The notes below the pieces were generated by a model, which had not been told where the DNA came from, made no database searches, and saw only the letters and a program-made list of their open reading frames with translations. The position numbers and the translations under genes are program-made. This document shows, piece by piece, positions 10,032 to 18,718 of a stretch of DNA of 64,000 nt. How positions within the stretch are numbered: the stretch's first letter is position 1; each line of letters begins with the position of its first letter. This stretch comes from Rhodospirillaceae bacterium (GTDB lineage Bacteria; Pseudomonadota; Alphaproteobacteria; Rhodospirillales; Rhodospirillaceae), in NCBI GenBank assembly GCA_029243545.1, contig JAQWRV010000011.1, positions 124,001 to 188,000 on the forward strand, given 5' to 3'.

Positions 10032-10654
10032 TCAGCGGCGCTAGATAAAGTTTCGCCGGCGCCGCAGTTCAGCCAAACTTCTTGAGGAGTAATAAAATAG
10101 GACTGGCTGTTAATCTCATCACCTTGACGGTATTCCAAATTACATTGCAATTCTCCGGCGCCCGCAAACTCGACTGGTTTATCTCCACCCAGAATAAGAT
10201 CCACATAGATGGTTGGATCATACAAACTTAATCCGACGGATTCGGTGGTTGGATCAATCGGACTTGCCAATTTCAAGTCAAACGAAAATACCATTTCACC
10301 CTTGTCGTCGCTGATTGCAAAATTTTCAACTTGAGTGAAGGTTTGCTCGGTGTTTGATGTATCAGTACGTAGATGCGTGAAATAGTCGTAATCTTTCAGG
10401 CTGGTGAATACCTGATCTTTCATAGCCTGGGTTTCCGTCGCATCGAAGGTGCCGTCTGCATTGGTGTCGAAGTCGGCACCGAGAACTTGACTGAAAAAGG
10501 CATCAAATTGCCAGCGCATACCGATGCCAGTCAGTTTTGTCTCCTCGATTTGAAACGACGCAGTGCCGGTGACCCACACATGTGGATGGGCCAGAGCTGG
10601 CCCGGTAATGATGGTCAACAACGCAGCTATGGCAGTGATGAGTGATTTATACAT
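9698..10654 (-). CDS. DUF1007 periplasmic protein, with an antisense C-terminal extension over nicO
   Basis: The frame gives 318 aa. Residues 1-207 are a normal DUF1007 protein: Sec signal peptide, HPHVWVTG just after cleavage, an EF-hand-like DFDTNADGTFDATE stretch near residue 61, and FFSQVLGADFD. DUF1007 proteins are periplasmic and accompany NicO-type metal transporters. Residues 208-318 are read from the antisense strand of the nicO gene and are compositionally unlike the family. One base out of frame a TAG sits at 10043-10041, just past the nicO stop, so a one-base indel (real or sequencing) would give a usual-length protein. Domain assignment is firm; the true C-terminus is not. Confidence 0.75.
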   Translation of the reverse strand: MYKSLITAIAALLTIITGPALAHPHVWVTGTASFQIEETKLTGIGMRWQFDAFFSQVLGADFDTNADGTFDATETQAMKDQVFTSLKDYDYFTHLRTDTSNTEQTFTQVENFAISDDKGEMVFSFDLKLASPIDPTTESVGLSLYDPTIYVDLILGGDKPVEFAGAGELQCNLEYRQGDEINSQSYFITPQEVWLNCGAGETLSSAADHVRKPVRSSAPPNNNAPRTATAKDPATDKAFPINTRAGVVLSAPSPEIDLRKTMAAIPSAEMVIATPAAIMNDAMMPSKKTPLAAANRRTRMEPVQGRTPDTMPMAITSP

Positions 10655-10841
10655 AAGAGCACGGTAACGGCGCGGGCTGCTGGGCTCAAGGGTGAGATAG
10701 GCTGACCGGCCCCCTTACTAGTGATTGCCCGGCAGCGATCGTTGATAAAAATCATTGCCAAAGGTACTATCCTCATGACAAATATTAGATCAAGCTTTGT
10801 ACTCATACACAACTAGTGACACACGGTAGAGGCAGACCAGC

Positions 10842-11993
10842 ATGACTAACGACTTTGAACGCGAAATGATTTTGCACCCCACGCAGGATGAACTAGCCCG
10901 GCATGCCTTCATTATTCAATTCAAGACGAAAGTGAACCTTGACCTGCAAAAAGATATTCATGCTCATTTTGAAAAGGGAATTGCGCCGGAACTGGAAACG
11001 GCGCTCGGCGAACCGTTGGATGACCTCAAACGTGAGCATCGTACCGCTGTAAAACAACGCATTTACGGCGAGCATCTTTTTCAGACGTGGGAGACCCTCA
11101 CGTGGATCGGTCAAGACATGATGTGGGATGCCGTGGATGAAACGTTGGCTCATGATCTGCCGCGTCTCGATGCCGCCGCTGCCGCTGTTCTTGAGCGCAG
11201 TGACAAGAAGGGTAGCCTGAAACTCAATCCCGCTCTCGACCTTCCCCCCAATATCGCCAAGGTGGAAATTCATCGGCAGCCCGGCGGTTTTTGTCTCGAG
11301 CGGGAAGGCGTCGATTATGACCTCCTTTCCGGTGCACGGATGACCGGCGGTGGCATGATATATGGTGCGGGCAAGGGCCGTGGCGCGAAGCCTGGGTACA
11401 CAGCATCGCATTTCCTTATCAGTGCGCTTGAAAAACAGTTTGGCCCACAAAAGCCGAAGCGCATCCTCGATATAGGCTGCGGCACGGGGCTCAATACCGC
11501 CACCTTCACTCACCATTATCCTGATGCCGAAGTGCACGGCATTGACGTTGCAGCCGGGCTTCTGCGTTGGGGCCACGCCCGCTGTGAAAGTGAAGGCAAC
11601 GCCATTCACTTCTCTCAAATGAATACGGCGGACATGGACTTTGAAGATGAGGGCTTTGACATGGTCATTTCAACAATTTGGGGCCATGAAACAACACCCC
11701 AAGTTTTGAAAGACTCCGTGGCGGAAATTTGGCGAGTCCTTAAGCCCGGAGGCATTTCCTTCCATATGGATGTGCCTAATCAGCCCGGATATCAGGATTT
11801 GGTTGACCAAGTCTTGAATGACTGGCAGATCAGGCACAACGGCGAACCGTTCTGGATGGGGTGGGCCGATTCTGATCTTGGCGCCCTAATGACAGAGGCC
11901 GGATATCCCGAAGACTGTCAGTTTGTAGGGTATCGCGCACGCACCCAGGGGGTCGGTGACTGGTTCGTCCACGGCGCTCAGAAGCCGGCCTAA
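10842..11993 (+). CDS. SAM-dependent methyltransferase A with a conserved N-terminal domain
   Basis: 383 aa. Residues 1-170 form a helical domain of unknown function ending in a beta-rich LKLNPALDLPP..VEIHRQPGG stretch; residues about 200-320 are a class I methyltransferase with motif I DIGCGTG (210-216), acidic GID (235), RWGHAR, and the post-motif LKPGG. The same two-domain layout recurs at 25502-26686 and 47451-48665, so this is a paralogous family. Small-molecule or quinone-like methylation is plausible, but the acceptor is unknown. No signal peptide, so cytosolic. Monocistronic; followed by a terminator hairpin. Confidence 0.8.
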   Translation: MTNDFEREMILHPTQDELARHAFIIQFKTKVNLDLQKDIHAHFEKGIAPELETALGEPLDDLKREHRTAVKQRIYGEHLFQTWETLTWIGQDMMWDAVDETLAHDLPRLDAAAAAVLERSDKKGSLKLNPALDLPPNIAKVEIHRQPGGFCLEREGVDYDLLSGARMTGGGMIYGAGKGRGAKPGYTASHFLISALEKQFGPQKPKRILDIGCGTGLNTATFTHHYPDAEVHGIDVAAGLLRWGHARCESEGNAIHFSQMNTADMDFEDEGFDMVISTIWGHETTPQVLKDSVAEIWRVLKPGGISFHMDVPNQPGYQDLVDQVLNDWQIRHNGEPFWMGWADSDLGALMTEAGYPEDCQFVGYRARTQGVGDWFVHGAQKPA

Positions 11994-12018
11994 CGCCGCT
12001 AAGGTGAGCTGATCTCAG

Positions 12019-12047
12019 AAAAAAACCCCGCCGAGTGGGTGGGGTTT
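12019..12047 (-). terminator. Rho-independent terminator, minus strand
   Basis: A 10-bp stem (AAACCCCGCC against GGGTGGGGTTT with one G-T pair) with a 5-nt loop. Read on the minus strand it is followed by seven Ts, so it fits termination of the proline iminopeptidase transcript. On the plus strand only TTT follows, so it may weakly serve methyltransferase A too. Confidence 0.65.
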
Positions 12048-12078
12048 AAAGTGAGGTTGCTGGAACTTGTCAGCGGTC

Positions 12079-12100
12079 GTCTCGCCCAAATGGGCGCGAC
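12079..12100. other. Hairpin in the convergent intergenic region
   Basis: GCCC/GGGC core extended to about 8 pairs with one mismatch (GTCTCGCCC-AAAT-GGGCGCGAC). No T-run. It lies in the 271-bp gap between methyltransferase A and the iminopeptidase gene, where I see no coding sequence. Confidence 0.3.
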
Positions 12101-12264
12101 ACACATGAAGGATACTGCCCGACTATCCATTCGCAGGCACCTGTGTGTTCTGACAGATTTGGTATAAATGACCCTGTTAGCTCTGACAGGTATTGATGTG
12201 TTTCGCCTGTAGCCGCCTGCGCCATTGCCACTTATACGAGAAGCATTGTTAGTAACCGACAGCG

Positions 12265-13263
12265 TTATCTGAGGTCGCGAAACTCGTCAGTGGCCTTAAT
12301 CAGCGCAGATCGAATACCAGGTTCCATTGAGGAATGACCGGCATCTGGCACGATTCGATAGGCTGCTCCATCCCAGGCTTGGGCCAGTTTGTCTGCAGTG
12401 ACGATGGGGCACACCATATCGTAGCGGCCCTGAACGATGACCGCCGGGTGATCTGTGAGTTTGCTAATGCCTTGAAGCAGCTGGTTCGGCGCAAGAAACC
12501 CCCCATGGGTCATATAGTGTGCCTCGATCCGGGCCATGGCCAATGCACCGCTATAAAATACATCATTTCGAGTTGTCTTACTCTTGAACGGTAAAAGACG
12601 AGAACAAGCATTCTCATAGGCGCACCACGCCGCTGCAGCCGGCCTATGCGTTTCCGGATTGGGGTCAACCAGCCGATTAAAATATGCGGGCAGAAGTTCA
12701 TCGCGTTCTTCAACTGGAATATGATTTGCGAAAGCACGCCATGCTTCGGGGAATACTCTACTTATCCCATTGAGAAACCAGTTCACCTCTGAGTCAGAGA
12801 ATAGGAAAACCCCACGCAGAATGAATCCGATACAGCGTCCGGGATGCGTTTCGCCGTAAGCAAGCGCTAGAGTCGACCCCCAGGACCCGCCGAACACAAT
12901 CCACCGTTCAATTTTCAAATGCTCACGCAGATGTTCTAAGTCCGAAATTAGATGGCCTGTCGTATTGTCACCGATTTCTGCTTCCGGCGTCGATCGCCCA
13001 GAGCCGCGCTGATCAATAAGAACGATTCTGTAGTGTGCTGGGTCAAAGAAACGCCGGTAGGTTGGTGTCGTTCCCGCACCTGGTCCGCCATGCAAAAACA
13101 CGACAGGTACCCCGTTCTTGTTACCGCTTTCTTCCCAGTAGAGACGATGCCGTTTGTCAGCACGCAGAAAACCATTCTTGTTGGATTCGATGGCTGGATA
13201 TAACGGCCGGTCCGATTGCCGGCTGGCTTGGGGTGGCGCGCCTATGGTTTCAAGAGCAGGAAT
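12265..13263 (-). CDS. pip: Proline iminopeptidase, S33 family (no standard start codon in frame)
   Basis: Alpha/beta hydrolase that removes N-terminal proline. Seen: HGGPGAG oxyanion motif, DQRGSGRSTP, nucleophile elbow GGSWGS, late catalytic Asp in GRYDMVCP and His in DAGHS. The conserved family N-terminus (LYPAIESN..RHRLYWEESGN) is encoded upstream of the first GTG/ATG-type codon in frame (13101). Back to the in-frame TAA at about 13281 only CTG or ATT codons are available; an ATT at 13263 follows GGAGAGAA at good spacing and would give 332 aa, a normal length. I give that as the start. Alternatives: a CTG start, or a sequence error hiding an ATG. No signal peptide; cytosolic. Confidence 0.8.
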   Translation of the reverse strand: MPALETIGAPPQASRQSDRPLYPAIESNKNGFLRADKRHRLYWEESGNKNGVPVVFLHGGPGAGTTPTYRRFFDPAHYRIVLIDQRGSGRSTPEAEIGDNTTGHLISDLEHLREHLKIERWIVFGGSWGSTLALAYGETHPGRCIGFILRGVFLFSDSEVNWFLNGISRVFPEAWRAFANHIPVEERDELLPAYFNRLVDPNPETHRPAAAAWCAYENACSRLLPFKSKTTRNDVFYSGALAMARIEAHYMTHGGFLAPNQLLQGISKLTDHPAVIVQGRYDMVCPIVTADKLAQAWDGAAYRIVPDAGHSSMEPGIRSALIKATDEFRDLR

Positions 13264-13332
13264 GTGTCTTCTCTCCGGTTAACACCACGGCGCCATTGTG
13301 ACGGCCCTTGTTGATGTCTCGTTTATATCAGA

Positions 13333-13348
13333 CTGATTTTGTAATCAG
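13333..13348. promoter_or_regulatory. Inverted repeat CTGATT-N4-AATCAG upstream of pip
   Basis: Perfect 6-bp arms with a TTGT spacer, also embedded in a direct repeat of TCAGAC. It lies about 70 bp upstream of the proposed pip start and just after the next minus-strand gene, so it could be an operator or a weak terminator stem. No regulator is assigned. Confidence 0.3.
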
Positions 13349-13363
13349 ACAAGTGGCCGGCAT

Positions 13364-13759
13364 TTATAAATTCGCTTCATCCAAATAAGACTCTATGAGC
13401 TGGTAAAGCGACTCGGCATGGTTTTCAGGCGTTATCGCTAGATTGCAATGATCGCCGTAAATATTGAAGACATAACCTCTGGCGTCACAGACCGAGACTA
13501 GGGCCTGTACAAAGGGCCGGATAACTTGATCATTCAAGGTCTCTGCCGTCTGACATGTCTCCATGCGGGCGATCAGATCCTGAGCCAATGAGTCCGGCTG
13601 CTTCGGACTTCGCTTGCCCCCTTTCTTTTTGGGAGGTCGACGACCGGATTTCGATTGGGGCGGGCGATGTGAGGGCATATGAAATCTCTTGGCCTGGAGG
13701 CGGTAATTCTGGGTGATGGATCCCTGTGGAGCATACCGCCGAACATCTTCAGCCACCAT
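13364..13759 (-). CDS. Hypothetical small protein with a basic linker
   Basis: 131 aa, not recognised. Residues about 28-55 are a Lys/Arg/Pro-rich low-complexity stretch (GRRPPKKKGGKRSPKQ); the C-terminal 75 residues look folded, alternating helix and strand (DLIARMETCQTAETLND, then FVQALVSVCDARGYVFNIYG). AAAGGA stands close before the ATG at 13759; an internal ATG at 13678 would remove 27 residues. The basic tract could bind nucleic acid, but that is inference. Divergent from the MscS gene; 100 bp upstream of pip on the same strand. Confidence 0.55.
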   Translation of the reverse strand: MVAEDVRRYAPQGSITQNYRLQAKRFHMPSHRPPQSKSGRRPPKKKGGKRSPKQPDSLAQDLIARMETCQTAETLNDQVIRPFVQALVSVCDARGYVFNIYGDHCNLAITPENHAESLYQLIESYLDEANL

Positions 13760-13837
13760 GCATCCTTTGATTTCCTACGTCTGACGTTTTAAGACCGGTC
13801 ATCTCGCTGGTTCTATTAAAATGACAGGTGGCAAAGC

Positions 13838-14983
13838 ATGGATCGCTTAACGCAGCAACTGAGTGGATTTTCTGATCTGGTCCGTGAAGTCTGGGTGACC
13901 GGTGTCGGGGGGGTGGATTTTGGCCGCGCATTGACAGCGCTCGCGATCGTGCTCGGTTTCCTCATCCTGCGAGGCCTGTTTACACGGTTTGTTCTTGGTT
14001 TCCTGCGCCGTATTGCGGCGCGCACTCAAACGACAATGGATGATTCGTTGTTGGGGTCTCTTGATGGCCCAATTCGTCTGGTGCCGGTCATACTCGGCCT
14101 TTTCATCGCCATTGATTACCTTGCCTTTGAGGACCGGTACGCGGAAATCGGAGCGCAGGTGGTCCGAACCCTTGTTGTGTTTGATCTCTTTTGGGGGCTC
14201 TACCAGATTACGGGGCCGATCAGCACGACGTTTACCCGCCTTGAAGAAATCCTGACCAAGGAAATGGCCGACTGGCTTATAGGTTTTCTCCATATTGCCA
14301 TCGTGTTTATTGGTGCCGCGACCATTCTTGAGGTGTGGGGAATTAAAATCGGCCCGATCCTGGCAGGTCTCGGTTTGTTTGGCGTCGCTGTTGCTCTTGG
14401 GGCTCAGGACTTATTCAAGAACCTGATCGGGGGCATTCTGGTCATTGCAGAGAAACGTATGCGTGTCGGTGATTGGATTCTGGTGGATGGCCTCGTCGAA
14501 GGCACCGTTGAAACGATTGGTTTCCGGTCGACCCTTGTGCGCCGCTTTGATAAAGCGCCGGTGTATGTCCCCAACGCAAAGTTGTCCGATAACGCCATTA
14601 CAAATTTCAGTGCCATGACTCATCGACGCATTAAATGGATGATTGGTATTGAATACAGCGCAACCATCGAACAGCTACGCCAAATTCGCGACGAAATTGA
14701 ATCGCACATTCTTGGGTTAGATGAATTTGCATCTCCGTCGGAGGTTGCAACCTTTGTCCGTATTGATCGGTTTAGCGACTCCTCTATTGATATCTTGCTG
14801 TATTGCTTCACCAAAACAACCGACTGGGGCGAATGGCTTAAAATAAAAGAGGCCTTAGCGTATCGCGTAAAAGAAATCGTAGAGGGTGCTGGTACCGGGT
14901 TCGCCTTTCCTAGTCAGTCCATCTATGTGGAAGGCATTCCTGGAGACGCAGCGGAAGTATTTGTTCCGCCCGCCACTCTTTGA
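13838..14983 (+). CDS. MscS-family mechanosensitive ion channel
   Basis: 381 aa. Four or five membrane segments, the last being the pore-lining helix (GPILAGLGLFGVAVALGAQD, about 170-190), followed by the MscS beta domain (MRVGDWILVDGLVEGTVETI) and a C-terminal alpha/beta domain. These channels sit in the inner membrane and open on tension to release solutes in hypo-osmotic shock. Gly/Ala packing in the pore helix is visible. It is followed 22 bp later by an MFS gene in the same direction, so the two may be co-transcribed. Confidence 0.9.
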   Translation: MDRLTQQLSGFSDLVREVWVTGVGGVDFGRALTALAIVLGFLILRGLFTRFVLGFLRRIAARTQTTMDDSLLGSLDGPIRLVPVILGLFIAIDYLAFEDRYAEIGAQVVRTLVVFDLFWGLYQITGPISTTFTRLEEILTKEMADWLIGFLHIAIVFIGAATILEVWGIKIGPILAGLGLFGVAVALGAQDLFKNLIGGILVIAEKRMRVGDWILVDGLVEGTVETIGFRSTLVRRFDKAPVYVPNAKLSDNAITNFSAMTHRRIKWMIGIEYSATIEQLRQIRDEIESHILGLDEFASPSEVATFVRIDRFSDSSIDILLYCFTKTTDWGEWLKIKEALAYRVKEIVEGAGTGFAFPSQSIYVEGIPGDAAEVFVPPATL

Positions 14984-15005
14984 AAGTTAGTCGCCAGTGG
15001 CGTCC

Positions 15006-16190
15006 ATGAAACCGATCTATGTTCTGTTCCTCATTGTATTTGTTGATTTGGTTGGCTTTGGACTCCTTATCCCCCTCCTGCCGTTTTATGTGCAACGTGT
15101 TGGAGCTGGGCCAGAGATTATTACCATCACCCTTGGCCTCTATTCGCTTTTTCAGTTTATTGCCGCACCCATTTGGGGGCGGTTGAGTGACCGCTATGGC
15201 CGCAGACCCATATTGGCTTGGTCGCTCGCCGGTTTTGCTATTTCACATGTTGTTCTAGGTTTTGCCGACAGCTTGTGGCTGGTGATTGTTACACGGATCT
15301 TCGGTGGCCTTATGGCTGGAAACGTTTCAGCGGCCTTTGCTTATGTCACGGACGTCACGACGGAAGAGAACCGGGCAAAAGGTATGGGTTTCTTAGGCGC
15401 CGCCTTTGGCTTGGGCTTTGTTTTTGGGCCTGTTATCGGTGGATTGCTTGCCGGGCCCGATGTGGAGACGGCGAACTATACATTACCCGCTATGTTTGCC
15501 GCTGTTTTGACCACCGTCGCGTTGATCGGTGTGATTACGGCGCTTCCGGAATCTCTGAGCCCCGAAATCAGGGAGCGCATCCGAAATAAACCCAAAATTT
15601 TGCTGCCGGATCAGCTAAGGCTAATCCTATCGCGAAAATCTTTAGTGCTAATCATCGCTATTACGTTTTTTCTGACAATGGCGTTTGCAGTGCTCGAGGT
15701 TATCCTCGGCTTATGGGCTTATGATGTGCTGTCCTATGGCCCCAGGGACATTGGGTTGCTTCTTACCTACGTCGGCGTTATTGGCGTGGTCGTACAGGGG
15801 GGACTTATAGGCCCCCTCACCAAACGTATTAGTGAGCGGAGTCTGGTTAGCACGGCTGTGGTCTCCCAGCTTATTGGTTACTCAATTCTCGTTTATGCTG
15901 TTGGCTGGCAATTTCTTTTCGTGGCAATGACGCTCTTGGCGATTGGTTCAGGCTTGTACAACCCTATTCTGTCGAGTTTGGTTTCAAAGGAAGCGGGGGA
16001 CACTGAGCGCGGAGCGGTTTTGGGTGTTTTTCAGGGCGCGAGCAGTTTCGCACGGGTTATCGGCCCGCTTTACGCCGGCGCCGCCTATGCTGGTCTGGGG
16101 CCTTCCGCACCATTTGCGATCGCCGCTATTTGTATGGCTCCTACATTAGTCATGGTATTAATGTTGCCTCGGTCGAAAGCCTCGTCCTAG
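15006..16190 (+). CDS. MFS transporter, DHA1/TetA-like exporter
   Basis: 394 aa, twelve membrane segments. Start taken at ATG 15006 (MKPIYVLFLIVFVDLVGFG), three codons inside a possible GTG start at 14997. Motif A is present between TM2 and TM3 (GRLSDRYGRRP) and the TM5 motif C-like GFVFGPVIGG is seen, as in TetA-type drug/proton antiporters. Export of a small hydrophobic compound is expected; the substrate is unknown. Confidence 0.87.
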   Translation: MKPIYVLFLIVFVDLVGFGLLIPLLPFYVQRVGAGPEIITITLGLYSLFQFIAAPIWGRLSDRYGRRPILAWSLAGFAISHVVLGFADSLWLVIVTRIFGGLMAGNVSAAFAYVTDVTTEENRAKGMGFLGAAFGLGFVFGPVIGGLLAGPDVETANYTLPAMFAAVLTTVALIGVITALPESLSPEIRERIRNKPKILLPDQLRLILSRKSLVLIIAITFFLTMAFAVLEVILGLWAYDVLSYGPRDIGLLLTYVGVIGVVVQGGLIGPLTKRISERSLVSTAVVSQLIGYSILVYAVGWQFLFVAMTLLAIGSGLYNPILSSLVSKEAGDTERGAVLGVFQGASSFARVIGPLYAGAAYAGLGPSAPFAIAAICMAPTLVMVLMLPRSKASS

Positions 16191-16323
16191 ACAGAGGTCG
16201 CGGTTACAAGAACGGAATGGTCAACCGGTCAGAAATATTTGATTCTGGTATAAGCGTAATCGAAAGTCCGCGGTATCTTGTCGTAAGTCTAAATGTGCAT
16301 CGTCCCTGGGAGGGCTAGACATT

Positions 16324-17025
16324 GTGTTAGAAGCGGTCGATTTGAAGAAATCTTATGGTGAACACGAGGCGTTGAAGGGTCTTAACCTCGCCATTAACAG
16401 TGGCGACATTTATTGTTTGCTGGGTGCCAACGGTGCCGGCAAGACCACCACCATAAATTTGTTCTTGAACTTCATAGACCCCACCGGCGGTGTGGCGACA
16501 GTTAATGGTATTGACGTTTCGGAGGACCCGCTCGGAACCAAGCAGTTCTTGGCGTATATCCCCGAGCAAGTCATGCTTTATCCCAATCTGAGTGGGCTTG
16601 AGAACATCGAGTATTTTGCCCGTCTCGGCGGCCATGACGAATATTCAGAAGACGATCTAAGAGGGTTTCTGATTCGTTGCGGCCTCCAGGCGGAAGCGGC
16701 TGACCGGCGCATCGGGACATATTCAAAAGGCATGCGGCAAAAGGTAGGCGTTGCCATTGCGCTGGCTAAACAGGCGAAGGCTCTGTTGCTGGATGAACCC
16801 ACGTCCGGGCTCGATCCAAAGGCTTCTAACGAGTTTTCTGAATTGCTAAAGCAACTCCAAGCGGATGGCGCGGCCATTCTAATGGCGACACATGACTTGT
16901 TTCGGGCGAAGGAAACTGGCACCCGAATTGGCATCATGCGCGAAGGTATTTTGATGCAAGAGCTGACAACCGGCGAAGTCTCGCACGCCGACATCGAACG
17001 GATCTATTTGGAGCACATGCACTAA
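16324..17025 (+). CDS. ABC transporter ATP-binding protein (CcmA/NatA type), no permease alongside
   Basis: 233 aa single nucleotide-binding domain. Walker A GANGAGKTT (about residue 37), signature TYSKGMRQK (in place of LSGGQ, typical of exporters of this class), Walker B LLLDEPTSG and H-loop ATHD are all present. Start is GTG with GGGAGGGC upstream. An ABC-2 type permease would normally follow; instead the next gene (31 bp downstream) encodes a membrane-anchored ferrochelatase-like protein. Either the permease is elsewhere or the ATPase serves an unusual partner. Confidence 0.9.
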   Translation: MLEAVDLKKSYGEHEALKGLNLAINSGDIYCLLGANGAGKTTTINLFLNFIDPTGGVATVNGIDVSEDPLGTKQFLAYIPEQVMLYPNLSGLENIEYFARLGGHDEYSEDDLRGFLIRCGLQAEAADRRIGTYSKGMRQKVGVAIALAKQAKALLLDEPTSGLDPKASNEFSELLKQLQADGAAILMATHDLFRAKETGTRIGIMREGILMQELTTGEVSHADIERIYLEHMH

Positions 17026-17056
17026 AGATACCCATTTGTATGAGAGGGACTAGTCA

Positions 17057-18571
17057 ATGCTGAAATGGATCAAGCGGATCGGGATCTCGCTGACCGTTGT
17101 CGTTGTCGTGGTTGGCGCAGGCGGTTACGGCACCTTTAAGTTTATGAACCGCACCCCACCACAGTTGGTAGAACCCAATTACTTCCGCATATACAAAGAG
17201 CAGCTTGCCAGTGAAGAGGCTATGACCCCAAAAGGCAAAGTAGCGATCTTTATGTCGGGCCTGATCATGCCGGAGAATTTCCGCATGGCGGATTTTCACA
17301 ACCTGGCTCTTAAATCGAGCCAGTATATTCCGTGGCCAATACGCAGCCGCGCCATGTCTGACCCAGGCGTGGTTCTTCTTGATACAGAAAAGTTCTACGA
17401 GTTCGAGGCATTTGAGCCGACCAACTTGGTTGATGCCTATGGCTCAAATGTGGATTTGGACGGGACGCCATGGATTGAGCGTTATCACAACGGTGAACTC
17501 ATTTGGATCGAACCAAGTCCGACACAACACCTCACGCATGGCTATTTTCTCTATACGGGCCGTATGGGTGGCATGCCGGGTCCAGCGCAAAAACTGATTA
17601 ACAAAGCGCGCGTTTGGTACTATGGCAAAGGCAAGGGCTTCATCAACGGCAAGGTGCCGCATGAGGCTGGTAATTGGGCAATTGCCGAAGCCACCATGAA
17701 TAAACTCCAGGCTAAATATGGCGACATTCCATTCCGTTGGGTGACGGCGGAAGACTTTCACATTGCCCGCACAGCCATGTACGAGTTGCTCGACGGTGGT
17801 GCCGATACAATCATTCTTGCTGCTCCCCGTCCGGTTTACTCTCACCACGAAGAGTTCAACGGCTCAATCAAACATGCCATGCATTACATCCATGAATGGG
17901 AAGAGGCGAACGATAAGCACATCAAGGTGATTATTACCCAGAACTTGGGGGCGTTTCCGGTCATCCTGGAAACCCATGCCAATATGCTGCGCGACCGTCT
18001 TGACCAGTTGCCCCGGGATGTTGACGTTAAAGTGGTCGTATCCGTGCACGGCATGGCTTGGGACCGAGTGCCGAATGAGGCCTGGATCGCACTGGCACCC
18101 GACTATATCGATCCGGTCATGGAAACCATGAACAAGGTGGTGGCCAGTTATGACTTTGGCCGGACTGACGTCGTGCAATCACAGGATCACTTTGCTGACC
18201 CCATCAGCAACCCGGACGGCAAGGTTCTGTCTACCAATAAAGCGTTTTGGGACGGCGTGGAGGACGGCTACGACTATGTGATTAACCTACCCGTCGAATT
18301 TTTTGCCGAGAACACAGACACGATGTTCTCTCATGCCATGTACAATTTTGAAGGCTTCCCTGGCTTCAATTACTACGACCCCGTCGACTACGCCGACTGG
18401 TCTGTGCCATATACCCGGACCTTTCATATCGAGGGTACAGAAGTCATTTACAACGGACTGCCGGTCGGTAAATACAATAAGCCGATTATTGAAGCCTTCG
18501 TTCAGGCCGTCGACTCGGTTCTTTCGAGGTCGCTCACGCCGGTGAGCGGCGAGGTTGCGCTGGCTGAATAA
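17057..18571 (+). CDS. Membrane-anchored ferrochelatase-like protein, unusual family
   Basis: 504 aa with one N-terminal membrane helix (about 8-28) and a large domain I place, by pattern only, near the ferrochelatase fold. Supporting stretches: APRPVYSHHEEFNGS (about 256-270), which parallels the ferrochelatase PLYPqyS..T.gs strand; VVVSVHGMAWD (about 327-335), parallel to SAHGLP with the catalytic His (His331); and VINLPVEFFAENTDTMF (about 408-424), parallel to vxPxgFvsDhxETl, with the usual Glu replaced. It is longer than ferrochelatases and has an extra middle region (about 115-210). Good RBS (GAGAGGGA). It follows an ABC ATPase and ends at a strong terminator. True catalysis is uncertain; it could act on a tetrapyrrole or metal in the periplasm. 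Confidence 0.5.
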   Translation: MLKWIKRIGISLTVVVVVVGAGGYGTFKFMNRTPPQLVEPNYFRIYKEQLASEEAMTPKGKVAIFMSGLIMPENFRMADFHNLALKSSQYIPWPIRSRAMSDPGVVLLDTEKFYEFEAFEPTNLVDAYGSNVDLDGTPWIERYHNGELIWIEPSPTQHLTHGYFLYTGRMGGMPGPAQKLINKARVWYYGKGKGFINGKVPHEAGNWAIAEATMNKLQAKYGDIPFRWVTAEDFHIARTAMYELLDGGADTIILAAPRPVYSHHEEFNGSIKHAMHYIHEWEEANDKHIKVIITQNLGAFPVILETHANMLRDRLDQLPRDVDVKVVVSVHGMAWDRVPNEAWIALAPDYIDPVMETMNKVVASYDFGRTDVVQSQDHFADPISNPDGKVLSTNKAFWDGVEDGYDYVINLPVEFFAENTDTMFSHAMYNFEGFPGFNYYDPVDYADWSVPYTRTFHIEGTEVIYNGLPVGKYNKPIIEAFVQAVDSVLSRSLTPVSGEVALAE

Positions 18572-18591
18572 AGACCTAATCCCAAGTCTAT

Positions 18592-18626
18592 AAATGGGCC
18601 AGTTCATAGTGAACTGGCCCATTTTT
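18592..18626 (+). terminator. Strong Rho-independent terminator
   Basis: A perfect 15-bp stem (AAATGGGCCAGTTCA and its complement) with a 3-nt loop TAG, running into TTTTT, 20 bp after the stop of the ferrochelatase-like gene. It should end the ABC ATPase/ferrochelatase-like transcript and insulate the hydrolase genes that follow. Confidence 0.92.
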
Positions 18627-18718
18627 GTGAGTGATCACCCAAGACGTCGCACCGCCTTGCTGGAAGCGGTTGCCGTCTTTAGAACAGAGATTGGTTTATT
18701 GTTGCGGATATAGATTTT

